Shown here: piece after piece, positions 43,837 through 50,062 of the stretch
Position numbering within the stretch: the first letter of the stretch is position 1
How the letters are laid out: every line of letters starts with the position of its first letter
NCBI RefSeq assembly: GCF_002906255.1
Contig: NZ_POTC01000010.1
Location: 32,932 to 96,931, forward strand
Direction: 5' to 3'
DNA length: 64,000 bases
From: Novacetimonas maltaceti
GTDB lineage: Bacteria > Pseudomonadota > Alphaproteobacteria > Acetobacterales > Acetobacteraceae
Program-made: the position numbers and the translations under genes
The notes under the pieces: model-generated
Databases searched by the model: none
What the model was told of the DNA's origin: nothing
The model's input: only the letters and a program-made list of their open reading frames with translations

Positions 43837-44222
43837 TGCTGATGGATATCCGACCGATCCGCGATGATGCGGATTACGAATGGGCGCTCAAGGAAATTGA
43901 ACAGTATTTTGACCATGAACCCGTGCGCGGGACGCCGGAAGCGGACCGTTTTGAGGTGCTGGCTGCCCTGATCGGCGCGTATGAAGAACGGGTCTATCCT
44001 ATTCCTGACCCTTCCCCCCTGGACGTGCTGCGCTTCCACATGGATCAGAATGGATTGACGCAGGCAGACCTTGCGCGCGTGATCGGCTCACGCTCCCGCG
44101 CCAGCGAGATCATGACGGGGCGACGCTCACTCAGTCTGGCGATGATTACCGCCATCCGTGCTGCATGGAAAATACCGGCTGACCTTCTGGTTCCTGCGCC
44201 GGTTGATGTCGCGGCGGAGTAG
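43833..44222 (+). CDS. higA: HigA-type antitoxin
   Basis: A 129-residue XRE-type antitoxin. The N-terminal part DDADYEWALKEIEQYFDHEP binds the toxin. The C-terminal helix-turn-helix DVLRFHMDQNGLTQADLARV, IGSRSRASEIMTGRRSLSLA binds DNA. It overlaps higB by ATGA. Together they are a type II toxin-antitoxin module that may stabilise the element and should repress its own promoter through the nested dyads. Confidence 0.93.
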   Translation: MMLMDIRPIRDDADYEWALKEIEQYFDHEPVRGTPEADRFEVLAALIGAYEERVYPIPDPSPLDVLRFHMDQNGLTQADLARVIGSRSRASEIMTGRRSLSLAMITAIRAAWKIPADLLVPAPVDVAAE

Positions 44223-44505
44223 AGGCAGTCAGCGGGTCATGGCCGTGCTGCGCTATTGCGCGCGTGGACCTGTCTCATGTGTATCATTGCCGCCGCCGAA
44301 TGCCTCCAGTCGGGGTATTCCCCGAGTGACGGATTCCAGCGTCTCAATGTTAACATTTGATAACAGGAACTTTGCACAGGAATGGCGGAATACAGCCAAA
44401 AATAACATGCTCCCTCGCGCGCGCGCGCGTACTGCGTCCGACTTGATTATCCAAAACGGGACAATCAATGCTCCCTCGCGCGCGCGCGCGTACTGCTCTA
44501 TTAAT

Positions 44506-44520
44506 CCCGGCATTGCCGGG
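44506..44520. promoter_or_regulatory. CCCGGC-ATT-GCCGGG dyad upstream of an XRE gene
   Basis: A perfect 6-base inverted repeat 27 bases before the start of the next XRE gene, right after the third CG-rich motif. It is a possible operator or a terminator stem without T-run. Confidence 0.4.
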
Positions 44521-44547
44521 GTAGTTCAGCCCGTAATATGATGCGGC

Positions 44548-44826
44548 ATGACAGCCACAAAACCCATATCCGAATGGACGCCGCCGGAGGTGGTGGACGT
44601 GTTCAGCATCAGGCGAGGCGCACGAAACCCACAAAGGCGTTATTGGCCAATGTCGCAGGCCGCATTTGCCAGGCGGTATGGCTTTACCGCTTCTGCCGTG
44701 GCGGACTGGGAACAGGGACGCCGGAAGCCTGATCCAGCAGCCCGCACCTTGCTGGCGATGATCCAGAAGGATCAGCAGGCCGTGGACCGGCTATTGGGCC
44801 ACAAAGACGCTGCACCCCCTAAGTAG
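44548..44826 (+). CDS. XRE-family antitoxin-like regulator
   Basis: A 92-residue protein with C-terminal helix-turn-helix MSQAAFARRYGFTASAVADW, EQGRRKPDPAARTLLAMIQK. This is the type of the antitoxin partners of HigB2/MqsR-like toxins (W-E-Q-G-R-R-x-P-x-x-A). No toxin gene is adjacent, so it is an orphan; it might be a relic of a second toxin-antitoxin pair. Its N-terminus contains an arginine-rich segment. Confidence 0.8.
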   Translation: MTATKPISEWTPPEVVDVFSIRRGARNPQRRYWPMSQAAFARRYGFTASAVADWEQGRRKPDPAARTLLAMIQKDQQAVDRLLGHKDAAPPK

Positions 44827-45237
44827 GTGGGGCAGCATCGCGCACGCGCGCGCACGGATAATATTTAAGCCATGAAAACCTGACAAAACCAGATATTCAG
44901 GCCTCGCGCACGCGCGCGCACTTGGTGCGGAAACCTCCGACCATCCAGCTAATTCCCGTTCGCGCGCATCGCGCGTAGACCCTGTGTACATTGTGTCGTG
45001 CCGTCCCTCGTGCGCATTGCGCGTAGGGTGTGTGTCATCCGTGTCTCGCGCGCGTGCATCGCGCGTTGGACCTGTGCGATTTGTGCGGTTTGTGCCGACG
45101 AAATTCGTCGTCAGTCGCCTCGCGCGCATCGCGCGTAGGGTCTGTCCCATTTGTAACGGCCACACCTGTGTAACTCGCGTACGGTTTGGGCCGCAGAGAT
45201 AAACCAAAGGGTCCGCACAGTAAGCGGTCCCTACCCC
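44827..45237. other. Non-coding stretch holding six of the CG-rich motifs
   Basis: The 410 bases consist mostly of the repeated CG-rich motif plus T/G-rich linkers. A minus-strand ORF of 138 codons across it (44791-45207) reads as repeated TRDAR-like words and is a by-product of the repeats. Confidence 0.55.
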
Positions 45238-45252
45238 TGTTCAATCTGAACA
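45238..45252. promoter_or_regulatory. TGTTCA-ATC-TGAACA operator-like dyad (3' side)
   Basis: A perfect 6-3-6 dyad eight bases beyond the stop codon of the minus-strand helix-turn-helix gene. It is one of four related sites at 45238, 45401, 46320 and 46354. Confidence 0.7.
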
Positions 45253-45260
45253 TACCTCCG

Positions 45261-46304
45261 TCATGCTGCCATACGCCGCCTGATGTTCAGCACGGTCGAA
45301 GGGGAAACACCCGCACGGGCGGCAATCTCGCGCAATGGCATATGCCTGCCTTCCGGGGTGGCAAGTATCCGCTCCACCTCCGCCCGTCGCTGTCCTGCCG
45401 TGTTCAATTTGAACGGAGGGGGGGTGTCCAGATTTGGACCGGCCCAAACATGGGGATTTCCCATGTTATAATCCGCATTGCCGGGAATATCGGCAGCGGG
45501 TGATAAACCGGGAGACTCCCGTGTTTCCGATGCTCCAAAGCCCGCCGCCTGTAGCCGCTCAAGGTCATCAAGAACGGCCTGGGGGCTATCGCGGCTCCCC
45601 TGTCCGTCCAACTGAAAGCGCAGGCGCACAATCACGTCGGACAGGTCACGGGCCGGGATGAGCTTCTCCACCATGTCGCACAGGTGCCACCGCCGTTTCT
45701 CGGCACCTTTGCTCAGGTAGTCATACTGGTTGTTCCCGTCCGCTACGTTGCGGTCATCGCATAGCCTGTCCCACGCCTCATATTCAGCCAGAGCCGCCGG
45801 GATGGTGTCGGGCCACGGGATAGATTGACCCATCGCCGCCACCACACGCTCGGAAGGGCTGAAGTGCGAACCGTCAAACGTATCCGCCTGGTCGCCTGGG
45901 TGAACCTCGCGGAATGGCTCAATGGCAGCATCCAGCGCCTTTTCTTCCGCCGTGGGTGCGAACACGGCTTCCTCTGACCCATAGCGGGCGATCACCTCCG
46001 CAATCCGGTCTGCATTGTCGCGCATCCAGCGCCGTCGCTCGGCATCACGCTCTCTCTGCCACGCCCGCATATGAGCCGGGTTGCCCATGTCATAGAACCT
46101 GAGACCCCCCGGTCCCGGCTGGGGCAGGTCATCACCGAACCCGCCATCCGCCAGCAGGCCCGGAATGTCATCCAGCACATAGCCATACGGCTCGATCATT
46201 GCGGCGGCGCGGGTCCGGGCGGCGTCTGTCTCGCCTTCTTTACCGCCCTCCGCCAGTGCCCAGACCTTCGCCAGACGCTCAAGATTGATACCGGATTGCG
46301 CCAT
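45261..46304 (-). CDS. Unknown protein with C-terminal helix-turn-helix, surrounded by its probable operators
   Basis: A 347-residue protein that I do not recognise. The N-terminus (MAQSGINLERLAKVWALAEG ... AARTRAAAMIEPYGYVLDDI) looks like a short helical domain of the DUF2786 type, but this is weak. The middle is acidic and Trp-rich. The last ~45 residues RRAEVERILATPEGRHMPLR, EIAARAGVSPSTVLNIRRRM form a clear helix-turn-helix. Two TGTTCA-type dyads lie 16 and 50 bases before its ATG, one lies inside its 3' coding region and one just beyond its stop. This suggests that it binds them and controls itself. Confidence 0.75.
   Translation of the reverse strand: MAQSGINLERLAKVWALAEGGKEGETDAARTRAAAMIEPYGYVLDDIPGLLADGGFGDDLPQPGPGGLRFYDMGNPAHMRAWQRERDAERRRWMRDNADRIAEVIARYGSEEAVFAPTAEEKALDAAIEPFREVHPGDQADTFDGSHFSPSERVVAAMGQSIPWPDTIPAALAEYEAWDRLCDDRNVADGNNQYDYLSKGAEKRRWHLCDMVEKLIPARDLSDVIVRLRFQLDGQGSRDSPQAVLDDLERLQAAGFGASETRESPGLSPAADIPGNADYNMGNPHVWAGPNLDTPPPFKLNTAGQRRAEVERILATPEGRHMPLREIAARAGVSPSTVLNIRRRMAA
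45401..45415. promoter_or_regulatory. TGTTCA-ATT-TGAACG operator-like dyad inside the gene
   Basis: Same 15-base layout with one mismatch in the last position. It lies within the 3' part of the helix-turn-helix gene. It could have a roadblock or partition-like role or be a by-chance copy. Confidence 0.55.
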
Positions 46305-46319
46305 TGCCTGCCCTCGCCC

Positions 46320-46334
46320 TGTTCAAATTGAACA
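46320..46334. promoter_or_regulatory. TGTTCA-AAT-TGAACA operator in the promoter region
   Basis: Perfect 6-3-6 dyad starting 16 bases before the ATG of the minus-strand helix-turn-helix gene, close to the expected -10 or transcription start. Confidence 0.75.
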
Positions 46335-46353
46335 TTACAGGACGGGCGGAAGG

Positions 46354-46368
46354 TGTACAAGTTGAACA
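46354..46368. promoter_or_regulatory. TGTACA-AGT-TGAACA operator in the promoter region
   Basis: Same layout with one mismatch. The centre is 34 bases from the centre of the previous site, about three helical turns, as expected for cooperative binding on one face of the DNA. Confidence 0.65.
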
Positions 46369-46514
46369 TGCCGCCGGGGGACATGGTAAAGGCGTTGGGT
46401 TTTGATAACACATCGACGGGACGTGTTGGCGGGGTGTGGGGGTTTTACCCTTTACCCGCAAAACAGGGGGAACGGCGCTCAGGCCCGCTGTTATCAGCAC
46501 CCCAATCCGCTGCC

Positions 46515-46695
46515 AGTCACACCGGTCACACACCCATTACAGGCAGGTGTGACCAAATCCATCCCTGAAAAATGACTGTATTCCGCCATTCTTTTGCTTG
46601 GTCACACCAGTCACACCGGTCACACCCAAAAACACAGACCCCGAATGGCAATCGAGGGTGTGACCTGTCGCGTCATGGGCGGTTCCGGTGTGACC
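46515..46695. repeat. Iteron cluster B: GGTCACACC/GGTGTGACC units
   Basis: Units lie at 46515 (AGTCACACC), 46524 (GGTCACACA), 46546 (inverted), 46600, 46609 (AGTCACACC), 46618, 46657 (inverted) and 46687 (inverted). The cluster is oriented opposite to cluster A at 35918 and shares flanking words with it (ACAGACCCCGAA and an ATTCCGCC/GTTTTCCGCC block). The last copy lies inside the 3' end of the integrase gene. Confidence 0.88.
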
Positions 46696-47884
46696 CGCAG
46701 CAATAGGCAGCCCATTCATCCATCAGGGCACGACGCTTCTCAAACAGGTCTCCCCTTCGATAAGCGGCTTCAACCTTGTTGCCGACCGCATGGGCAAGCG
46801 CCATCTCCACAACCTCATTCGGGTAGTCTGTCGCTTCCGCTGCCCAGTCCCGGAACGTGGATCGCAGACCATGCACGGTTGCATCCTTCGTGCCCGCTGC
46901 CAGATGCAAAGCCTTGGACAGCGCCACGTCAGTCAGGGGGCGTGATGGCCTGTATCCGGGGAAGGCAAAGCCGGTCCCGTTCGTCGGCTGGCGCAGGCCG
47001 TCCAGAATATCGGTGGCGGGCATGGACAGGGGAACACGGTGCAACCGCCCTGCCTTCATCCTCTCCGCCGGTATCGTCCACACACGGGTGGTCATATCAA
47101 TTTCAGGCCACAGGCAGGAGCGGACCTCACCAGACCGCGCCGCTGTCAGGCAGGCAAAGCGGACAGCCTTGGCCGCCAGTCCGTCAGACATGCTCAGGGC
47201 CGCCATGACCGATGCAATATCCTTCCACGGGATAGCCTTGTGATGCTGGACCTTCGCCACCTTGGATGGGGCTGGAAGCAATGCGGACAGGTGCCCTTTC
47301 CATCGGGCCGGGTTCTCGCCCTCCCGCCAGCCACGCACACGGGCATAATCAAGGATACGCTCCACACGCCCCCTGAGTCGTCCGGCTGTCTCTGTCCTGT
47401 CTGTCCAGATTGGACGGAGGGCAGACAGCACGGCATCGGTATCAACGTCTTTGATAGGCTTGTCCCCAAAGACAGGGAAAACATGGTTGGCAAGCGATCC
47501 GGCCCATGTGGCGGCGGCCTTGCGATCCTTCCATGCCGGTGCCTGTTCGGTGATGTATGCCTGCGCCACCTCCGCAAAGGTGCCGCCCTGTTCCATCTTC
47601 CGAGCGGCTTTTTCCTTTGCCCGCTCCACCAAGGGGTCAGTGCCCTCCTTAATCATGCGGCGGAGGTCCACAGCCCTGTCACGCGCACCGGCCAACGAAA
47701 GGCCGGGATAGCTGCCAAGGCCCATCTGCCTGCGCTTGCCGGTGGCGGGCGACGTATAGCGCATCTCCCACAAGCGCGATCCACCAGACGCCACCAGCCA
47801 TAGCCCGCCACCGTCGCATATGCTGCCAGCCCTGTGACGTGACACCTGAAGGGCCGTCAGTTGATTGGGTCCGAGTCTGCTCAA
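46673..47884 (-). CDS. int: Tyrosine integrase of the element (P4 type)
   Basis: A 403-residue site-specific recombinase. It has an N-terminal DUF4102-like arm-binding domain (GGGLWLVASGGSRLWEMRYT, KRRQMGLGSYPGLSLAGARD), a core-binding domain and a C-terminal catalytic domain. The catalytic part has the first Arg in CLTAARSGEVRSCLWPEID, HGLRSTFRDW (HxxR) and LAHAVGNKVEAAYRR (His and nucleophile Tyr). The start is TTG at 47884, with GAGGGG nine bases upstream and an in-frame stop just before. It lies 149 bases inside the right attachment site. Confidence 0.93.
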   Translation of the reverse strand: MSRLGPNQLTALQVSRHRAGSICDGGGLWLVASGGSRLWEMRYTSPATGKRRQMGLGSYPGLSLAGARDRAVDLRRMIKEGTDPLVERAKEKAARKMEQGGTFAEVAQAYITEQAPAWKDRKAAATWAGSLANHVFPVFGDKPIKDVDTDAVLSALRPIWTDRTETAGRLRGRVERILDYARVRGWREGENPARWKGHLSALLPAPSKVAKVQHHKAIPWKDIASVMAALSMSDGLAAKAVRFACLTAARSGEVRSCLWPEIDMTTRVWTIPAERMKAGRLHRVPLSMPATDILDGLRQPTNGTGFAFPGYRPSRPLTDVALSKALHLAAGTKDATVHGLRSTFRDWAAEATDYPNEVVEMALAHAVGNKVEAAYRRGDLFEKRRALMDEWAAYCCGSHRNRP

Positions 47885-47890
47885 TCCAGT

Positions 47891-47914
47891 TTACCCCTCT
47901 TATTACCCCTCTTA
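47891..47914. other. Right integrase arm-type site pair (putative)
   Basis: TTACCCCTCTTA at 47891 and again at 47903 are exact 12-base tandem copies. The same pair with two changes lies at 34233-34256. The position just upstream of int would also allow integrase to repress itself. Confidence 0.65.
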
Positions 47915-47934
47915 GAATCGGGGATTGTGTGGGT

Positions 47935-48017
47935 CACTCTGGGACACTCTGGGACACTCACGCCAGTAAAACCTTAGAAAACCTTATGTTTTTGGTACGT
48001 CCTGAAACACTCTGGGA
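47935..48017. repeat. Three CACTCTGGGA direct repeats next to attR
   Basis: Copies at 47935, 47945 (exactly tandem) and 48008. They lie between int and the attachment core and could be sites for an excisionase or for integrase. No copy is seen at the left end. Confidence 0.7.
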
Positions 48018-48032
48018 CGTGGGTTAGGCGGA

Positions 48033-48048
48033 TTTCGAGTCCGCCATT
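48033..48048. other. attR core
   Basis: TTTCGAGTCCGCCATT is identical to attL at 34165-34180. It is only the tRNA tail, not a second tRNA gene. Chromosomal sequence resumes at 48049. Confidence 0.9.
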
Positions 48049-48073
48049 TCCGGATAAAGTATAGTTATATCAG

Positions 48074-48463
48074 TTGGTTAATCGGAAGTTTGCCAATCCG
48101 GCCCCGGAGCGTTTCGTGGCGTGGGTGGATATGGAGAACTCTGGCCTGACGTTACTGCCTGCTTCATTCAGGCAGTACGACGCGATCGGTGACGCAGACC
48201 TCCACGTCCAGATCAAGCTGACACAGGGCAGTTCTGTTGCCATCAGTTATGCCTGCGACCATCTCCTTGTCCTGCATCTGGACCGTCATAAAGGATTCTC
48301 GGAGGTTTATAACGGTTCAGGAGCACCGGTTTGGGCACAGATCCGTCACAAGGCCGGTCATGGACGCCAAAGAGCAATCAGTCTTGCTCAACTGCAAAAG
48401 ATCGCCGTTCTCAATCCCTCCTTTGCCCTTCCACGGATACGGGCATTTCCCGTCATGCAGTAG
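48074..48463 (+). CDS. Hypothetical ORF next to the right junction (doubtful)
   Basis: A 129-codon frame beginning with TTG at 48074; an internal ATG at 48131 gives 110 residues. Parts look protein-like (DADLHVQIKLTQGSSVAISY, HLLVLHLDRHKGFSEVYNGS), but I see no family, no good ribosome site, and lower GC than neighbours. It may be a gene remnant. Confidence 0.3.
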   Translation: MVNRKFANPAPERFVAWVDMENSGLTLLPASFRQYDAIGDADLHVQIKLTQGSSVAISYACDHLLVLHLDRHKGFSEVYNGSGAPVWAQIRHKAGHGRQRAISLAQLQKIAVLNPSFALPRIRAFPVMQ

Positions 48464-48517
48464 ACGAAGATGTTCAGCACGTCATTGACCTGATGCGTCG
48501 GCGAACCGACAGGCTTG

Positions 48518-48580
48518 TAAAAGTTTCCGGGTGCCGTCTTTCTGAAGCTTTTTGAAAAAAGCTTCACCAAAAACTTCCGG
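48518..48580. repeat. Intergenic palindromic repeat family B
   Basis: AAAAGTTTCCGGGTGCCGTC, GAAGCTTTTTGAAAAAAGCTTC and ACCAAAAACTTCC. It lies upstream of DUF2501 copy 2 and after the doubtful ORF. Confidence 0.8.
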
Positions 48581-48724
48581 ATTATTCCTGCGACGTTTTC
48601 ATGGGACCGCTTTTGATATGGCCTGTGTGGAACTCCGGCCCCTATGGGCGTTTAGGGCTGCATCCGGCAGGTTCCGTCCTTCCGGTCCCGGATGGTTTAC
48701 ATCCCGCAAGAAGGGTGAAAAGCG

Positions 48725-49135
48725 ATGCGTTATTCCCCGCCCGGGCTGGCGTGGCCCATGGTCGTGACGTTTGCACTTGCCTTTGGCCCCGCACTGGCGC
48801 AGCCGCGTAACACGGCCGCCCCCGCATCGTCGCCGCAGTCGGTGGCACAGGGGGCGGTGGAGGGCGCGCCGGGGGCGCGGCTGGCGGGGTACCTCAATTT
48901 CTGCATCGGCAATGGCCTGCTCCCGCATGGGGAGACGACGCCGCTGCTTGACCACATGATCGCCCGGACGAACGCGGTCTTCAACGACCATCGGGGCGAC
49001 ATGGAATATGCCTATGGCACGGCCGGGGTCCTGCAGCCCGCGAATCCAAAGGGCGCGCGCATCACGGACCTCGACATCGCGCAGCGGCGGGACCTGTGCG
49101 ACCAGGTGCGTCGCAGGGCCGCCGCCGCGGGCTGA
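48725..49135 (+). CDS. DUF2501 family secreted protein, copy 2
   Basis: A 136-residue exported protein with a signal peptide (LAWPMVVTFALAFGPALAQ). Its mature part LAGYLNFCIGNGLLPHGETT, PLLDHMIARTNAVFNDHRGD, MEYAYGTAGVLQPANPKGA, RRDLCDQVRRRAA aligns with copy 1 at 26881, including both cysteines. The AAGAAGGGTGAAAAGCG stretch precedes the ATG. It is convergent with znuA with 12 bases between. Function unknown. Confidence 0.8.
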   Translation: MRYSPPGLAWPMVVTFALAFGPALAQPRNTAAPASSPQSVAQGAVEGAPGARLAGYLNFCIGNGLLPHGETTPLLDHMIARTNAVFNDHRGDMEYAYGTAGVLQPANPKGARITDLDIAQRRDLCDQVRRRAAAAG

Positions 49136-49147
49136 AGCGGAAGGGCG

Positions 49148-50047
49148 TCAGGGCGGCGGCTGCATGGCCGGGACCATCAGGTCCACGTCATGGCGGATCA
49201 TGGAAATATAGTCCGCCGCAGGGCCGCCGGGCGGCGACAGGGCCTCCACATACAGCGTGCCGCCCGGATGCGCGCCCGTGGCGGTGGCGACCTGTTTCAC
49301 CAGTCGCGGGTCGGCGGCATTTTCCATGAAATAGGTGCTGACGCCCAGCGTGCGGATCTGGCGGATCAGGCCGGCGACATCGGCGGCGGAGGCCTCGGTC
49401 TCGGTTGACAGGCCCTGCGGCGCCATCAGGGTTACGCCATATTCACGCCCGAAATAGCCAAAGGCGTCATGCCCCGTCAGCACGCGGCGGCGTTCGGCGG
49501 GGACGGTCGCGATACGTTCGCGGATGTAATGGTCCAGATCACGCAACCGCACGAGGTAGGCCTGCGCGTTCGCGCGAAAGGCATCGGCATCCTCCGGGTC
49601 GGCGCGGATCAGGGCATCGCAGATGTTGCGCGTCCAGATTTCCACGTTCGGCACGCTGTTCCACACATGCGGGTCGGTCACGTCGTGCCCGTCCTCCACC
49701 ATGGCGTGCAGGGGAACGCCATCGGACACGATGACGGGCGTCCCGTGGTAGCCCGCCGCGCGGGCAAGGCGGACGAACCATGTCTCCAGCCCCTCGCCGC
49801 TGAGGAAGATCACGTCCGCCTGCTGGAGTTTCCGCGCATCGGCGGGGGAGGGTTCGAATTCGTGCGGGTCCCCGTCGGGCGGCACCAGCGAGGTGACGGT
49901 GGCATGCGTGCCACCCACCTGCCGCACCACATCGGCCAGCACGGTGAAACTGGCGACGGCATGGACCGTGCCGGCCATGGCTGCGTGCACCGGCGCCAGC
50001 CCTGCCACAAGGGCGGCGCAGGCAAGCGGCAGAAAGCGGAATTTCAT
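49148..50047 (-). CDS. znuA: Zinc ABC transporter substrate-binding protein
   Basis: A 299-residue periplasmic cluster A-I binding protein with signal peptide MKFRFLPLACAALVAGLAPV...AMAG. Metal-binding positions are visible: His in DGDPHEFEPSPADARKL, His in DPHVWNSVPNVEIWT and His in LTGHDAFGYFGREYGV. The long His-rich loop of many ZnuA proteins is absent, a feature shared with manganese-type proteins and AztC. The zinc assignment rests on the Zur dyad in front of the operon. It is the last gene, 15 bases after znuB. Confidence 0.85.
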   Translation of the reverse strand: MKFRFLPLACAALVAGLAPVHAAMAGTVHAVASFTVLADVVRQVGGTHATVTSLVPPDGDPHEFEPSPADARKLQQADVIFLSGEGLETWFVRLARAAGYHGTPVIVSDGVPLHAMVEDGHDVTDPHVWNSVPNVEIWTRNICDALIRADPEDADAFRANAQAYLVRLRDLDHYIRERIATVPAERRRVLTGHDAFGYFGREYGVTLMAPQGLSTETEASAADVAGLIRQIRTLGVSTYFMENAADPRLVKQVATATGAHPGGTLYVEALSPPGGPAADYISMIRHDVDLMVPAMQPPP

Positions 50048-50062
50048 GTCAGGAAGCCTTTT

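Larger units (their letters stand above)
43298..45140. repeat. Nine dispersed CG-rich motifs, CTCGCGCGCAyCGCGCGTAG-like
   Basis: Copies are at 43298, 44414, 44475, 44838, 44903, 44959, 45007, 45045 and 45119. The first three read CTCGCGCGC(A/G)CGCGCGTA. The next two read TCGCGCACGCGCGCGCAC. The last four read TCGCGCGCATCGCGCGTAG or variants, each followed by a T/G-rich stretch with CTGTG and TTGTG words. The copies lie outside all supported genes. The alternating CG runs can form Z-DNA or hairpins. The function is unknown. Confidence 0.85.
34165..48048. mobile_element. 13.9-kb integrative element (satellite/PICI-like) in tRNA-Arg(CCG)
   Basis: The element is delimited by the 16-base direct repeat TTTCGAGTCCGCCATT at 34165 and 48033. 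It contains a tyrosine integrase next to the right end, an AlpA-like regulator, primase-like and TOPRIM/DUF927 replication genes, toxin-antitoxin genes and many small unknown ORFs overlapping by ATGA. Phage structural, lysis and terminase genes are not recognisable, and there are no conjugation genes. Gram-negative phage-inducible islands have the same int/alpA/primase-rep core; calling it PICI-like is inference. Left repeat and tRNA are intact, so the tRNA gene stays functional. Confidence 0.88.

Noticed and set aside
43298..45140. CG-rich repeats as a CRISPR array
   Set aside because: Spacing is irregular (36 to over 1000 bases), the linkers are partly repeats themselves, genes lie in between and no cas gene is present.
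44791..45207. 138-codon minus-strand ORF across the CG-rich motifs
   Set aside because: It consists of repeated TRDAR-like words produced by the DNA repeats and overlaps the XRE gene on the other strand.
48033..48048. Second tRNA-Arg gene at the right end of the element
   Set aside because: Only the last 14 bases of the tRNA are present. The D, anticodon and most of the T arm are absent, so it is the attR copy.
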